From Nocardiopsis xinjiangensis YIM 90004 (GTDB lineage: Bacteria > Actinomycetota > Actinomycetes > Streptosporangiales > Streptosporangiaceae), in NCBI RefSeq assembly GCF_000341145.1, contig NZ_ANBE01000007.1:12072-76071 (forward strand): a stretch of DNA of 64,000 nucleotides. Direction: 5' to 3'. The notes under the pieces are model-generated. The model was given only the letters and a program-made list of their open reading frames with translations, did no database searches and was not told the origin of the DNA. Made by a program: the position numbers and the translations under genes. Below are positions 51,196 through 59,393 of this stretch, one piece after another. Within the stretch, counting starts at the first letter, position 1; each line of letters begins with the position of its first letter.

Positions 51196-53228
51196 CGCAG
51201 GAAGGCGGCCGCCACACCGCCGTCGACGGGCACGTGCAGGCCCGTGGTGTGGGACAGCTCGCCCGCCGTGAGAACGAAGACCGCGTTGGCCACGTGCTCG
51301 GGCAGCACCTCCCGGCCCAGGATCGTGCGCTTGGCGTAGAACGCTCCGAGGTCCTTCTCCTCGACCCCGTAGACGGCCGCGCGTTGGGCCCCCCACCCCC
51401 CGGCGAAGATGCCCGATCCGCGCACGACCCCGTCGGGGTTGACACCGTTGACGCGGATCCCGTGCTCGCCCAGTTCGGCGGCGAGCAGGCGTACCTGGTG
51501 TGCCTGGTCGGCCTTGACCGAGGAGTAGGCGATGTTCTTCGGGCCCGCGAAGACGGCGTTCTTGGAGGCGATGTAGACGATGTCGCCACCCATGCCCTGC
51601 GTGGTCATCAGGCGGGCGGCCTCGCGGGAGACCAGGAACGCCCCCTTGGCCATGACGTCGTGCTGCAGGTCCCAGTCGTGCTCGGTGGTCTCCAACAGGG
51701 GTTTGGACACCGACAGGCCGGCGTTGTTGACCACCAGATCGACCCCGCCGAAGGCCAGGGCCGCCTGTTCCAGGGCACGGGTGACGGCCTCGGCGTCACT
51801 GACGTCGCAGGCCACCCCGACCGCGGTATCGGTGGAGCCGATCTCGGCGGCCGCCTTCTCGGCCTGCTCGGCGTCCAGATCGGCCACGACGACGCAGGCC
51901 CCTTCGGCGGCCAGGCGTTCGGCGATGGCCCTGCCGATCCCGCTCACCCCGCCGGTCACGAACGCGACACGTGTGGCGAGGGGTTTGGGGGCGGGTTGCC
52001 GGGCGAGTTTGGCCTCCTCCAGTGACCAGTACTCGATGCGGAACTTCTCCGACTCGTCGATGGGCCGGTAGGTGGACAGCGCCTCGGCCCCGCGCATGAC
52101 GTTGACGGCGTTGACGTAGAACTCGCCGGCCACGCGCGCGGTCTTGGCGTCCTTGCCGAAGGTGAACATGCCGACCCCGGGCACGAGGACGACGGCCGGG
52201 TCGGCGCCGCGCATGGGCGGACTGTCGGCGTCGGCGTGTTCCTCGTAGTAGCGGCGGTAGTCCTCCCGGTAGCGCACGTGGAGCTCGCCGAGGCGCTCGA
52301 CGGCCTCGTCCAAGGGCGCGGTCGCGGGCAGGCCCAACACGAGGGGGCGGACCTTCGTGCGCAGGAAGTGGTCGGGGCAGGAGGTGCCCAGATCGGCCAG
52401 CCGGGGGTGTTCGGCGCGGGCGAGGAAGTCCAGGATCTCCCCGGTGTCGGTGAAGTGGCCGACCTGCGCGCGGTCGGTGGAGGCCAGGCCGCGCACGGTC
52501 GGGGCCAGGGCGGCCGCACGGGCACGCCGTTCCTCCTCGGGCAGGGCCTCATACCCCTCCAGGACGGGACCGAAGGGGTCGGGGCGGCCGTGTTCGGCGA
52601 TGAAGCGTTCGGCCGTGCGGATGACCTCCAGGGAGTTGTCCTGGCACTCCTGGCTGGTCTCGCCCCAGGTGGTGATGCCGTGTCCGCCCAGGACCGCGCC
52701 GATGGCGTCCGGGTTCTCCTCGGCGATACGGGCGATGTCGAGGCCGAGCTGGAACCCGGGGCGTCGCCAGGGCACCCAGAGAACGCGGTCGCCGAAGCAG
52801 GCGCGGGTGAGGCTTTCGCCGTCGGCGGCGGTGGCCAGGGCGATGCCGGAGTCGGGGTGCAGGTGGTCGACGTGGGCGGCGCGGACCAGCCCGTGCATGG
52901 CGGTGTCGATGGAGGGCGCGGCCCCGCCCCTGCCGAAGAGGCAGTGATCGAAGGCGGCGACCATCTCGTCCTCGCGGTCCTCGCCCGGGTAGACGTCGGC
53001 CAGGGCGCGGAGGCGGTCCAGGCGCAGGACAGCCAGCCCGCCCTCGGTGAGGGTGCCCAGGTCGCCGCCGGAGCCCTTGACCCAGAGGAGTTCGACAGGA
53101 TCGCCGGTGACGGGGTCGGTTCGGGTACCGGCGGCGGAGGTGTTTCCGCCGGCGAAGTTGGTGTTGCGCGGGTCGGAACCGAGGGTGTTGCTGCGTTCGA
53201 CGAGTTCGGCGACGACGCGTTCGGGCAC
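51192..53228 (-). CDS. rhaEW: Bifunctional rhamnulose-1-phosphate aldolase / lactaldehyde dehydrogenase
   Basis: A 678-residue fusion. The N-terminal class II aldolase/adducin domain (1-about 410) has NTNFAGGNTSAAG, LLWVKGSGGDLGTL, a metal-site DTAMHGLVRAAHVDHLHPDS and GGHGITTWG. The C-terminal short-chain dehydrogenase domain (about 425-678) has VTGGVSGIGRA, VNNAGLSVS and YSSVKADQAHQ with the Tyr-Lys pair. The first half splits rhamnulose-1-phosphate to dihydroxyacetone phosphate and lactaldehyde; the second oxidises lactaldehyde. The fused form is known from actinomycetes, rhizobia and Bacillus. GTG 53228 follows GGGGAG and is 53 bp after rhaI. Confidence 0.94.
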   Translation of the reverse strand: MPERVVAELVERSNTLGSDPRNTNFAGGNTSAAGTRTDPVTGDPVELLWVKGSGGDLGTLTEGGLAVLRLDRLRALADVYPGEDREDEMVAAFDHCLFGRGGAAPSIDTAMHGLVRAAHVDHLHPDSGIALATAADGESLTRACFGDRVLWVPWRRPGFQLGLDIARIAEENPDAIGAVLGGHGITTWGETSQECQDNSLEVIRTAERFIAEHGRPDPFGPVLEGYEALPEEERRARAAALAPTVRGLASTDRAQVGHFTDTGEILDFLARAEHPRLADLGTSCPDHFLRTKVRPLVLGLPATAPLDEAVERLGELHVRYREDYRRYYEEHADADSPPMRGADPAVVLVPGVGMFTFGKDAKTARVAGEFYVNAVNVMRGAEALSTYRPIDESEKFRIEYWSLEEAKLARQPAPKPLATRVAFVTGGVSGIGRAIAERLAAEGACVVVADLDAEQAEKAAAEIGSTDTAVGVACDVSDAEAVTRALEQAALAFGGVDLVVNNAGLSVSKPLLETTEHDWDLQHDVMAKGAFLVSREAARLMTTQGMGGDIVYIASKNAVFAGPKNIAYSSVKADQAHQVRLLAAELGEHGIRVNGVNPDGVVRGSGIFAGGWGAQRAAVYGVEEKDLGAFYAKRTILGREVLPEHVANAVFVLTAGELSHTTGLHVPVDGGVAAAFLR

Positions 53229-53281
53229 GGGTCTCCCCTGTTCGTGGTGGTTCGGTGCGGTGGGGTGGGAGGGGCCGGAGC

Positions 53282-54463
53282 TCACGCGCCCCACCCGGCC
53301 TGGGTTCCGCCCCTGCGTTCGGTGGCGGCCCGCTCGCGGTATCCGGAGCGCAGGTGGGCGGCCATGGGGTCGGGATCCAGGCCCTGGTCCTCGCGCAATT
53401 CGGCGAGCAGGGGGCGCACGTCGGTGTTGAAGGCGTCCATGAGCACGGCGTTGGCTCCGAGCACGTCGCCCTCCTGCTGGGCGGCGGCGAGTTCGGCGGT
53501 GTCGACGAGCAGGGCCTTGGCGGTGGCCTCCTGCACGTTCATGACCGAGCGGATCTGGCCGGCGATCTTGGGTTCGATGTTGTGGCACTGGTCGAGCATG
53601 AACACGACCTCGGAGTCCTCCTCCAGGGCCCCGCCGCGCACGACCTCGTGCATGATCCGGAACAGCTGGAAGGGGTCGGCGGCGCCCACCATGAGGTCGT
53701 CGTCGGCGTAGAAGCGCGAGTTGAAGTCGAAGGAGCCGAGCTTTCCCGAGCGCAGGAGGAAGGCGACGATGAACTCGATGTTGGTGTGCGGGGCGTGGTG
53801 GCCGGTGTCGACGCAGACCAGGGCGCGTTCGCCGAGTTCGAGGCAGTGGGCGTGGGCGGTGCCCCAGTCGGGGACGTCGGTGGCGTAGAAGGCGGGTTCG
53901 AAGAGTTTGTACTCCAGCTGGAGCCGCTGGTGGGTGCCCAGGCGGCCGTAGACGCTGTGCAGGGCCTCGGACAGGCGGTCCTGCCGTGTGCGCAGGTCGT
54001 CCTGACCGGGGTAGTTGGTGCCGTCGGCGAACCAGAGTTTGAGGTCGCGTGAGCCGGTGGCGTCCATGACGTCGACGCACGCGTGGAGGTGGTCGAGGGC
54101 CTTGCTGCGTACACCGGGGTCGGGGTTGGCGACGCTGCCGAGCTTGTAGTCGTCGTCCTGGAAGACGTTGGCGTTGATGGTGCCGATCTCGACGCCGAGT
54201 TCTCGGGCGTGGTCGGCGAGCGCGGAGTAGTCGTCGACACGGTCCCAGGGGATGTGGAGCGCGACGGCGGGGGCGGCGCCGGTGAGCCGGTGGACCTCGG
54301 CGGCGTCGGTGATCTTCTCCCAAGGGTCGCGCGGGACGCCGGGCTGGCCGAAGACCTTGAAGCGGGTGCCGGAGTTGCCGAAGGCCCAGGAGGGCAGTTC
54401 GATGCCCTGCCGGCGCAGAACCGTCCGGGCGCGGGCGCGGGGGTCGTGGGGCTCTGTGACCAC
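53282..54463 (-). CDS. rhaI: L-rhamnose isomerase (RhaI type)
   Basis: A 393-residue TIM-barrel isomerase converting L-rhamnose to L-rhamnulose. It belongs to the Pseudomonas stutzeri/actinomycete RhaI group rather than the E. coli RhaA group: FGNSGTRFKVFGQPG, WFADGTNYPGQ, EYKLFEPAFYATDVPDWG, VDTGHHAPHTN and FMLDQCHNIEPK hold the metal and catalytic residues. I chose GTG 54463, with CGGAG upstream. A longer frame starts at GTG 54490, just by the operator and without a ribosome site. It heads the catabolic operon; operators lie at 54499 and 54599. Confidence 0.94.
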   Translation of the reverse strand: MVTEPHDPRARARTVLRRQGIELPSWAFGNSGTRFKVFGQPGVPRDPWEKITDAAEVHRLTGAAPAVALHIPWDRVDDYSALADHARELGVEIGTINANVFQDDDYKLGSVANPDPGVRSKALDHLHACVDVMDATGSRDLKLWFADGTNYPGQDDLRTRQDRLSEALHSVYGRLGTHQRLQLEYKLFEPAFYATDVPDWGTAHAHCLELGERALVCVDTGHHAPHTNIEFIVAFLLRSGKLGSFDFNSRFYADDDLMVGAADPFQLFRIMHEVVRGGALEEDSEVVFMLDQCHNIEPKIAGQIRSVMNVQEATAKALLVDTAELAAAQQEGDVLGANAVLMDAFNTDVRPLLAELREDQGLDPDPMAAHLRSGYRERAATERRGGTQAGWGA

Positions 54464-54498
54464 GGTGGGGCTCCGTTCGAGGAGTGTCACGGGGGTTC

Positions 54499-54512
54499 TT
54501 GAATCGTTTTAT
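54499..54512. promoter_or_regulatory. Rhamnose-regulator operator TTGAATCGTTTTAT
   Basis: An imperfect palindrome of the rhamnose operator type, 36 bp upstream of the rhaI start. Confidence 0.7.
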
Positions 54513-54598
54513 TGCAACGCCGGAAGCAAGTTACCCACGCCACACATAGAGCGTCAAGAGCCTGCCGAGCTAGGCGCAAGAGACCGGTTCGGGTCGGC

Positions 54599-54612
54599 CT
54601 GAATCGTTTTCA
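54599..54612. promoter_or_regulatory. Rhamnose-regulator operator CTGAATCGTTTTCA
   Basis: A second site 100 bp further from rhaI, exactly ten bases more than nine helical turns from the first by length, so looping is possible. The rest of the 54513-54799 gap shows no gene. Confidence 0.65.
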
Positions 54613-54799
54613 ACATGCACCCGGAACAGCATGGGGACTCCGCACCGAAGGTGCTCTCCCCTGGACGCAGCCAGAACGCATGTTCCTTGACGTTGTAGAT
54701 CTCATATGCGGCCCGCCTGGCTGCGCGGATGCGCCCGTACTCCGATGGGGCGAGACTGGGGACTCCCATCCGCCCCCCCGTCACCGATCGGATCCCCTG

Positions 54800-55591
54800 A
54801 TGAGCCACTCCCCCGCGATCGACACCACCCGGCCGCACTCGGCCCGTGTGTGGAACTACTGGCTCGGCGGCAAGGACCACTACCCCGTCGACCGCGCACT
54901 CGGCGACCAGATCCTGGACCTGCATCCGAAGATCGCCGTCGACGCCCGCGCCGGCCGCGCTTTCCTCGTGCGCACCATCACCCACCTGGCCCGCGAGGAG
55001 CAGGTACGCCAGTTCCTGGACATCGGCACGGGCCTGCCCACCCACCAGAACACCCACGAGATCGCCCAGAACGCCGCACCCGACTCCCGCGTGGTCTACG
55101 TCGACAACGACCCCATGGTGCTCGCCCACGCCCGCGCGCTGCTGAGCGGGACGGAGGAGGGCGCCACCGCGTTCGTCGACCACGACCTGCGCGACACCGG
55201 CCGGGTCCTGGAACGGGCCTCGGAGGTGCTCGACCTCGACCGGCCGGTCGCACTTTCGCTCATCGGCACGCTCGGGCACATCCCGACACTGAGCGAGGCC
55301 GTGGACCTCGTCCGCGCCTACACCGACGCCCTGCCCTCCGGAAGTTTCCTGGTCCTGGCCGACGCCGTCCTTCCCGACCAGGGCAGCGCCACCGAAGCAC
55401 TGGAGGAGTGGAACCGTGAGGCCGCGCTCACCTATCGGGGCCATACGCCGGAGGGGTTCGCGTCCTACTTCGAGGAGCTCGAACTGTTGGAGCCGGGCGC
55501 GGGGCCGGCTCCCCTCTGGCGTCCCGCGGACCTGGACGTGGGACGGGCCCCGGACACCGACATGTACGGCGCGGTCGCCCGCAAACCCTGA
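54800..55591 (+). CDS. SAM-dependent methyltransferase, PF04672 (DUF574) family
   Basis: A 263-residue protein of an actinomycete-rich family annotated as S-adenosyl methyltransferase. The characteristic N-terminus ARVWNYWLGGKDHYPVDR is present, then the SAM-binding FLDIGTGLPTHQNTHEIAQ and VVYVDNDPMVLAHARALL. Many copies occur in individual actinomycete genomes, and their substrates are unknown. ATG 54800 was chosen because the family motif begins 16 residues later; the frame is open upstream without good start signals. Divergent from the rhamnose operon, probably unrelated to it. Confidence 0.9.
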   Translation: MSHSPAIDTTRPHSARVWNYWLGGKDHYPVDRALGDQILDLHPKIAVDARAGRAFLVRTITHLAREEQVRQFLDIGTGLPTHQNTHEIAQNAAPDSRVVYVDNDPMVLAHARALLSGTEEGATAFVDHDLRDTGRVLERASEVLDLDRPVALSLIGTLGHIPTLSEAVDLVRAYTDALPSGSFLVLADAVLPDQGSATEALEEWNREAALTYRGHTPEGFASYFEELELLEPGAGPAPLWRPADLDVGRAPDTDMYGAVARKP

Positions 55592-55607
55592 CCCCGCCCG
55601 CGAGGGC

Positions 55608-56237
55608 TCAGCCGCTGGTCAGCAGGCGGCGGACCTCGTGGTCGCCGACCTGGGTGAAGTCGGCGTAGCACTCCCCGACCGCCCGGAAGCCGCTGGGCAC
55701 CTCGAGGGCGACGACCTGGTCGCACAGGTCGGTGGGTTCGGCGTCGGGCGCGCGCACGGGAACGGCCAGGACCAGGGAGGCCGCACCGCTCTCGCGCATG
55801 TGGCCCAGGGCGGCGCGGGCGCTCATGCCGGTCGCGAGGCCGTCGTCGACGACGATGACGTCGCGGCCGCGCACGTCGGCCTCGGGGGCGCCGCCGCGGT
55901 AGATCTCCACACGGCGCCGGGCTTCGGCCTGTTCGACGGCGACCGCGTCGGCCAGGGCCTCCTCGGTGAGCCCGAGCCGGGTCATGCCGGCCCGGTTGAA
56001 GACGGGCGGGCCCTCGGGGGTGGTGGCGCCGACGGCGACCTCCGGGCTGCCGGGGACGGGGATCTTGCGGGCCACGACCACGTCCAGTGGCGCACCCAGA
56101 CGGCGGGCCACCGGGGCGGCCACGGGCACTCCCCCGCGTGGCATGGCGAGTACGAGCGGACGCTGCCACTGTGTGGTGGCCAGTTCCTCGGCCAGGCGTT
56201 CACCGGCCTCGTGTCGGTCTCGGAACACCGTTCTCAC
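55608..56237 (-). CDS. Phosphoribosyltransferase-domain protein
   Basis: A 209-residue protein with a type I phosphoribosyltransferase fold. The PRPP-binding loop VIVVDDGLATGMSARAAL is at about 126-143, and AMPRGGVPVAAPVARRLG near residue 31 forms the substrate side. Such stand-alone proteins are widespread in actinomycetes, often next to or fused with hydrolases, and their reaction is not established. GTG 56237 is the start. Convergent with the methyltransferase, 16 bp apart. Confidence 0.88.
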   Translation of the reverse strand: MRTVFRDRHEAGERLAEELATTQWQRPLVLAMPRGGVPVAAPVARRLGAPLDVVVARKIPVPGSPEVAVGATTPEGPPVFNRAGMTRLGLTEEALADAVAVEQAEARRRVEIYRGGAPEADVRGRDVIVVDDGLATGMSARAALGHMRESGAASLVLAVPVRAPDAEPTDLCDQVVALEVPSGFRAVGECYADFTQVGDHEVRRLLTSG

Positions 56238-56478
56238 CTCAGCCCTCTTCGGTCACCGTCCGGGTGCCGTAGCGTCCCGGCGGGCCCGCTGCGATCCAGG
56301 GCGGGCCCTGTCTGGGGCGCTCTACCCGGCACCGGCCCGCCCTTACCCTCCGCGGAGGTGTCGGTGCAGCTCACCCCGCATGCGGCCACCGACCAGCACC
56401 GGCGCGGGGGTGTTGCACACGAGCGCTGGATCCCGAATCCGGGGGACGGCGACGGGGTGTTTGTCGTACCTGTGGACG

Positions 56479-56544
56479 ATAACGGGGTTTCTCGTGGTTC
56501 CGCTTGTAGCACCGGAGATAATAACGAGGTTTCTCGTGGTTCCG
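56479..56544. repeat. Two 24-bp direct repeats
   Basis: ATAACGGGGTTTCTCGTGGTTCCG-type units lie at 56479-56502 and 56521-56544 with one mismatch and a 42-bp period, just outside the left flanking repeat of the HNH unit. Confidence 0.8.
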
Positions 56545-56897
56545 GGGGTGGTGGTTCGTCGGGGTCGGGATTTTAGCCCGGCCGGGTCTTTGCGCAACCC
56601 GCTTCGGCGCACCCCCCACACACCTTTCCCTGGGTAGGGATGGTGGCGGCGCTGTGAATGGTTGTTCCCAGCGCCTCGGGGTGTGCGCTTCGACCCTCGA
56701 CGCCGGGCTTTCCCGACCCGTATCGACGAACCCCTTCACCCCCGGCTCCCGGTCGCCGAAGAAATGGGGCCCCAAAAGCAAACCCCCTGTGGTGGCCACA
56801 TGGCGGCCAACGGTCGGGGCGTGTGCACGGCCGCTCGCCCCTGCGACAGCCACAAACATGGCCCCGGCACTCCCGGTGGCGCATCGAGGCCGGGGGT
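56540..56897 (+). repeat. Left arm of about 360-bp inverted repeat flanking the DUF222/HNH gene
   Basis: Comparing this stretch with the reverse complement of 58930-59292 shows long matching blocks in the same order. These include TTAGCCCGGCC at the outer side, CGCCTCGGGGTGTGCG with GACGCCGGGCT, then CCAAAAGCAAACCCCCTGTG running into GTGGCCACAT, and GGCCCCGGCACTCCCGGTGG running into GGCGCAT and GAGGCCGGGGG at the inner side. The central blocks are near identical, others diverged. I find no convincing gene in it. Confidence 0.85.
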
Positions 56898-56958
56898 GGC
56901 CGGCGTGCGCGCACTCGGGTCTCCTCTCATCCTACTCCGGGAAAGCAGGCCGGTGGAG

Positions 56959-57072
56959 TTGTCCACAGGACCATTTTCGGGAATGCACTTCGGGAACTGC
57001 GGCGCGGTTTCCTGAGAGATTCCCCGGGTCGAGGGTAAGGGTTTTCTGCCTTTGAGGGGAGTGTTATCCGCA
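56959..57072. promoter_or_regulatory. DnaA-box-like motifs upstream of the HNH gene
   Basis: TTGTCCACA (56959-56967) equals the actinomycete DnaA-box consensus, and TTATCCGCA (57064-57072) is a one- or two-base variant on the same strand. Two sites are too few to claim an origin. Confidence 0.4.
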
Positions 57073-57091
57073 GGGGAGTTTCTCTTAGAAT
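57064..57091 (+). promoter_or_regulatory. Likely leaderless promoter of the DUF222/HNH gene
   Basis: TTATCC (57064-57069), a 16-base spacer and TAGAAT (57086-57091). The expected transcript start, about seven bases after the -10 box, falls on the ATG at 57098. Confidence 0.55.
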
Positions 57092-57097
57092 GGAAGC

Positions 57098-58594
57098 ATG
57101 ACGGAATACACCGCAGCACCCGGAGCAGGAACGGCCCCCGACGCGGCCGTTGCCGCGCTGGATACTGCGGTCCAGGACGTCCTCGCCTCTTTCGAGGGCG
57201 ACATCCCCTTCGGCGCGGCCGCCGGTGTGTTGGAGCGCATCGAAGCGGTGCACGCACGCATCGATGAGCTCAAGGCCGGGTTACTCGTCCCGCTCGCGCA
57301 GATGGAGGCCTCGGGCGAACTGCTCGAAGAAGGCGGACAGAAACACCTGGACGCCTACCTCACCCACGCGTGGGGCATCCATTCCGGCGAGGCCGAACGC
57401 CTGGCCCTGCTCGCGGTCGGCCTGCACCAGCAGAGCCTGCCCGACACGGCCCAGGCGTTGGCCGAGGGTGCGTTGACGCTGGGCGAGGCCTCGGCCATCG
57501 CCTCGGGCGCCGAGCGCGAGGTGAACAAACGCGATACCGCCGCCCGCCCGGACGCGCAGCACTACCGCTCCATGATCGAGACCGGGCTGGTGGGGGCCAA
57601 GCGCGAGCGCGGGGCGATGTCGGTGCGGTCCCTGACCCGCACCGCCAACGCGTTGGGCCTGGAGCTCAACCCGGACCGGCCGGAGAAGAACGAAGAGGCC
57701 GCCTTCGCCGAACGCGGCGCGCGGTTGCGGCGCACTTTCGAGGGGAGCTTCCAGTTCGAGGCCTGGGGCCCATCCGGGGACGCCGAACGCCTGCAGGCGG
57801 CACTGGAGTCCTACACCGCCCCCTATGACGGGGAGGCGCCCGTCTCGCGGTATGCGCGTACCTATGACGCGTTGCTGGCAGCGGCCGGATTCGCGCACGG
57901 CCACCACGGTTGTGCGAGGGCGCCGGGCCCCAAGGCGGTCATCAACATCACCGTGCCCCTGTCCGCCCTCATGGACCTGAACAACCAGCACCCGAAGCCG
58001 GACCAGGATGAGAGTCGGCCCCAGGGCGAGAGCCCGGACGAGGGCAAGAACCCGGACGGGGGCCGGTCCTGGGAACAGGGTCAGGGGCAGACCCCGGGCC
58101 CGGGCTCGGGTCCGGGCGGGGGTGGTGGTCCGGCTCGGACCGAGGACGGCAACGTCCTGGCCGCCTCGGTGGTGCGGGCGATGGCGCCGGAGGCGCAGCT
58201 GCGCCGTCTGGTTTTCGATGACCGCACCGGCCTGCCCCTGGACCTGGGCCGGGCCCAACGCCTCGCGCCGGGCTATTTGCGTACGTTGGCGTTTGCGAAG
58301 CACTCCACCTGCGCCTGGGGCGGCGGGTGCGACGTGCCGGTCTCGCGGTGCGAGGCCGACCACAGCACCGAGTTCTCCCACGGCGGCACCACCAGCGCCG
58401 CCAACCTCCAACCCCTGTGCTCGGTGCACAACCGGCTCAAGTACCGCCGCAACACCCGCCGCCGGAACAAAACCGGGACCGGAGCCGGGGCCGGGGCCAA
58501 AGCCCCGCCCCCGCCGGACGGCAAGGCCCCGCCGGGAGGCAAAGCTCCGCCGGGCCCGCCGGGTGCGGCCGACCCGCCCGACTCCACGGGCTGA
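57098..58594 (+). CDS. DUF222 / HNH endonuclease-domain protein (13E12-like)
   Basis: A 498-residue protein of the actinomycete DUF222-HNH family, which includes the mycobacterial REP13E12 proteins. The N-terminal helical DUF222 domain (about 40-290) is followed by a glycine-, proline- and acidic-rich linker (about 295-350). The C-terminal HNH nuclease domain has CAWGGGCDVP, RCEADHSTEFSHGG (about 417-430), ANLQPLCSVHNRLK with the final His-Asn, and zinc-binding cysteines. A Pro/Lys/Gly-rich tail ends the protein. It is presumably a DNA nickase or nuclease, function unproven. It is enclosed by inverted flanking repeats and followed by complex palindromes, suggesting a mobile unit. Confidence 0.92.
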   Translation: MTEYTAAPGAGTAPDAAVAALDTAVQDVLASFEGDIPFGAAAGVLERIEAVHARIDELKAGLLVPLAQMEASGELLEEGGQKHLDAYLTHAWGIHSGEAERLALLAVGLHQQSLPDTAQALAEGALTLGEASAIASGAEREVNKRDTAARPDAQHYRSMIETGLVGAKRERGAMSVRSLTRTANALGLELNPDRPEKNEEAAFAERGARLRRTFEGSFQFEAWGPSGDAERLQAALESYTAPYDGEAPVSRYARTYDALLAAAGFAHGHHGCARAPGPKAVINITVPLSALMDLNNQHPKPDQDESRPQGESPDEGKNPDGGRSWEQGQGQTPGPGSGPGGGGGPARTEDGNVLAASVVRAMAPEAQLRRLVFDDRTGLPLDLGRAQRLAPGYLRTLAFAKHSTCAWGGGCDVPVSRCEADHSTEFSHGGTTSAANLQPLCSVHNRLKYRRNTRRRNKTGTGAGAGAKAPPPPDGKAPPGGKAPPGPPGAADPPDSTG

Positions 58595-58644
58595 CACCAT
58601 CACCCTCCTCACCCCCGGGAAGAGAGCCCCGGGGCCCTGCCCCA

Positions 58645-58686
58645 TGGCACCCCCTGGCCGGGAGGCGACTGTTCCCGGCCAGGGGT
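58645..58686. terminator. Hairpin terminator after the HNH gene
   Basis: A 16-bp inverted repeat with one bulged base (58645-58661 with 58671-58686) and a 9-base loop, 50 bp after the stop. Confidence 0.8.
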
Positions 58687-58717
58687 GCTCGGGTGGGCGT
58701 ATTTCGGCGGTGTAGGC

Positions 58718-58783
58718 GGACGCTCCCCCGATTCGCGGTCATTTTCGGCGCCGAAAATGGCCCCGGTTGGGGGGGGAGCGTCC
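58718..58783. repeat. Nested inverted repeats (outer 12-bp stem, inner 20-bp palindrome)
   Basis: GGACGCTCCCCC (58718-58729) pairs with GGGGGAGCGTCC (58772-58783). Between them lies the perfect 20-bp palindrome CATTTTCGGCGCCGAAAATG (58740-58759). It could fold into a cruciform. Confidence 0.85.
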
Positions 58784-58929
58784 CCGGAAAACCCCGCTGT
58801 TGGTGCTCATGGGAGCACTGTCAACACTCGGGGGCGGCCCCGGAGGCCGGCGGCCTGGTGGCCGAGCTTGGCACTGGCAGCAAGATCGGCCGTTCCTGGG
58901 CAGTTCCAGAGCCGCGCACACGCCGCTCG

Positions 58930-59292
58930 CCCCCGGCCTCAATGCGCCACCGGGAGTGCCGGGGCCAGGCCTGTGCCTCCGCAGGAGGGCTTCCGCAGGA
59001 GCGAGCCACCATGCCCACGCCCCAAGCGGTGCACGCAATGTGGCCACCACAGGGGGTTTGCTTTTGGACCCCCACTTCTTCGGGCGGATGAGGGGGTCGG
59101 CCGGTGGGTGTTCGGCGGCGAGAGCGGAACAGCCCGGCGTCAAGGGGCGGACCGCACACCCCGAGGCGCCCCACACCAACCAGGTAGGACGCCGCACCTT
59201 TGGGCAGGTCCCGAGGGTGTGGGGGTGGCGCCGAGAGGGTTGCGGGAAGCCCTGGCCGGGCTAAGCTCGACGCTCCGACGAACACCACCCGC
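58930..59292 (-). repeat. Right arm of about 360-bp inverted repeat flanking the DUF222/HNH gene
   Basis: Inverted partner of 56540-56897. Its inner end begins CCCCCGGCCTC and its outer end is near GGCCGGGCTAAGCTCGACG. Compared with the left arm it contains a different segment of about 40 bp between the DnaA-unrelated central blocks, so the arms have diverged. Open frames in it are short and not supported. The 59293-59393 remainder holds nothing evident. Confidence 0.85.
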
Positions 59293-59393
59293 ATAGAAGA
59301 TCTCAGCCACAAGCCCCCGACCCACCACCCACCAGAACCGAGCCACCGGTCTCCCACCACTCTCCCACCGGCCGGGGCCGCCCTGTGACGGAT

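Noticed and set aside
49690-51339. A 549-codon plus-strand frame opposite rhaB and the aldolase-dehydrogenase
   Set aside because: Shadow of well-supported minus-strand genes, with no recognisable motif.
56959-57072. A replication origin at the DnaA-box-like motifs
   Set aside because: Only two motifs, one imperfect, and no dnaA, dnaN or AT-rich unwinding element nearby.
56371-59264. Similar short frames in the two inverted arms (both containing ATTGGLLL and PHFFG)
   Set aside because: The resemblance follows from the DNA repeat itself. The frames are not conserved at their ends and show no coding-type bias, so I do not call genes.
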